From contig CASEAJ010000054.1 in the NCBI GenBank assembly GCA_949285425.1, positions 1 to 51,935 of the forward strand: 51,935 nt of DNA, given 5' to 3'. This document shows, one piece after another, positions 51,764 to 51,935 of this stretch. The first letter of the stretch is position 1, and each line of letters starts with the position of its first letter. Source of the DNA: an uncultured Porphyromonadaceae bacterium. GTDB taxonomy: Bacteria; Bacteroidota; Bacteroidia; Bacteroidales; Paludibacteraceae. The position numbers were made by a program, and so were the translations under genes. The notes under the pieces are model-generated. The model was given only the letters and a program-made list of their open reading frames with translations. It made no database searches and was not told the DNA's origin.

Positions 51764-51935
51764 AACTATATCATCCAACATATTAGGTGAATATGCAACT
51801 TGTTTTATTTTTTCAAAATACTAGTGATGCGTTAAATTCGCATTGTTGATTTATAATTTATTAATATTTAGTGTTTTATATATATTTTTACTTATTCACG
51901 ATTTGAATCGCTATCCGATGCGATAATTCGGTTCA
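51764..51935. promoter_or_regulatory. AT-rich upstream region of gldK with inverted repeats
   Basis: No gene is seen in these last 172 bases. Two short inverted repeats occur: ATGCG-N7-CGCAT (about 51827-51843) and ATCGC-N8-GCGAT (about 51908-51925). No -7 box fully matches TAnnTTTG. The promoter of the gldKLMN operon is expected here, on the minus strand. Confidence 0.4.

Overview
The window looks like chromosomal DNA of a Bacteroidales bacterium of the Bacteroides/Phocaeicola/Prevotella group. The signs are a SusC/SusD pair with a hybrid two-component sensor, promoters of the Bacteroidetes type (TTG, about 19 bases, TAnnTTTG), few Shine-Dalgarno sites, BT-type housekeeping genes and a GldKLMN (PorKLMN) type IX secretion core. 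No phage, insertion sequence or CRISPR array was seen.

Layout. 1-200: two identical tRNA-Val genes. 630-5177: a plus-strand alpha-glucan operon (GH133 debranching-like enzyme, GT4 glycogen-synthase-like enzyme, GH57 amylase-like protein whose catalytic Asp is Gly). 5317-9594: minus-strand genes for an OmpH-like protein, a small membrane protein, GAPDH, a lipoprotein and a DUF2027-Smr protein. 9711-9880: a tandem repeat that carries promoters in front of queA. 9907-13767: queA-type gene, guaA and tatD, followed by tRNA-Ser. 14057-16480: an ExbB / membrane protein / ExbD / ExbD energy-transducing operon. 16671-22652: an ABC-F ATPase, a C69 dipeptidase and DsbD.

22699-23611 is an accessory cassette of three genes joined by ATGA overlaps: DUF3791-like, DUF3990-like (ADP-ribosyltransferase-like) and DUF3791-like. 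It sits exactly behind dsbD. A second, synonymously different copy of the last 32 bases of dsbD lies beyond it, just before the old terminator, so the cassette appears to have been inserted at the dsbD 3' end. This is the best candidate here for an undescribed toxin-antitoxin or defence unit.

24637-26415 is grpE-dnaJ behind a possible sigma-54-like promoter. 26516-45545 is a minus-strand fructan utilisation locus that follows the order of the B. thetaiotaomicron levan locus as I recall it: SusC, SusD, DUF4960 surface protein, divergent GH32, GH32, sugar transporter, fructokinase, hybrid sensor. Two genes are added between the two GH32 genes: a GH172 (DUF2961) lipoprotein and a secreted two-repeat protein whose C-terminus looks like a type IX sorting signal. 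Surface proteins would bind and cut fructan, SusC/D would import oligosaccharides, periplasmic enzymes would release fructose, the MFS carrier and fructokinase would bring it into glycolysis, and the sensor would respond to fructose.

45790-51763 holds mnmA behind gldK-gldL-gldM-gldN. Having a type IX motor complex beside a fructan locus with a possible type IX cargo is the second point of interest. Family names come from recognised motifs and memory of the families; no database search was run.
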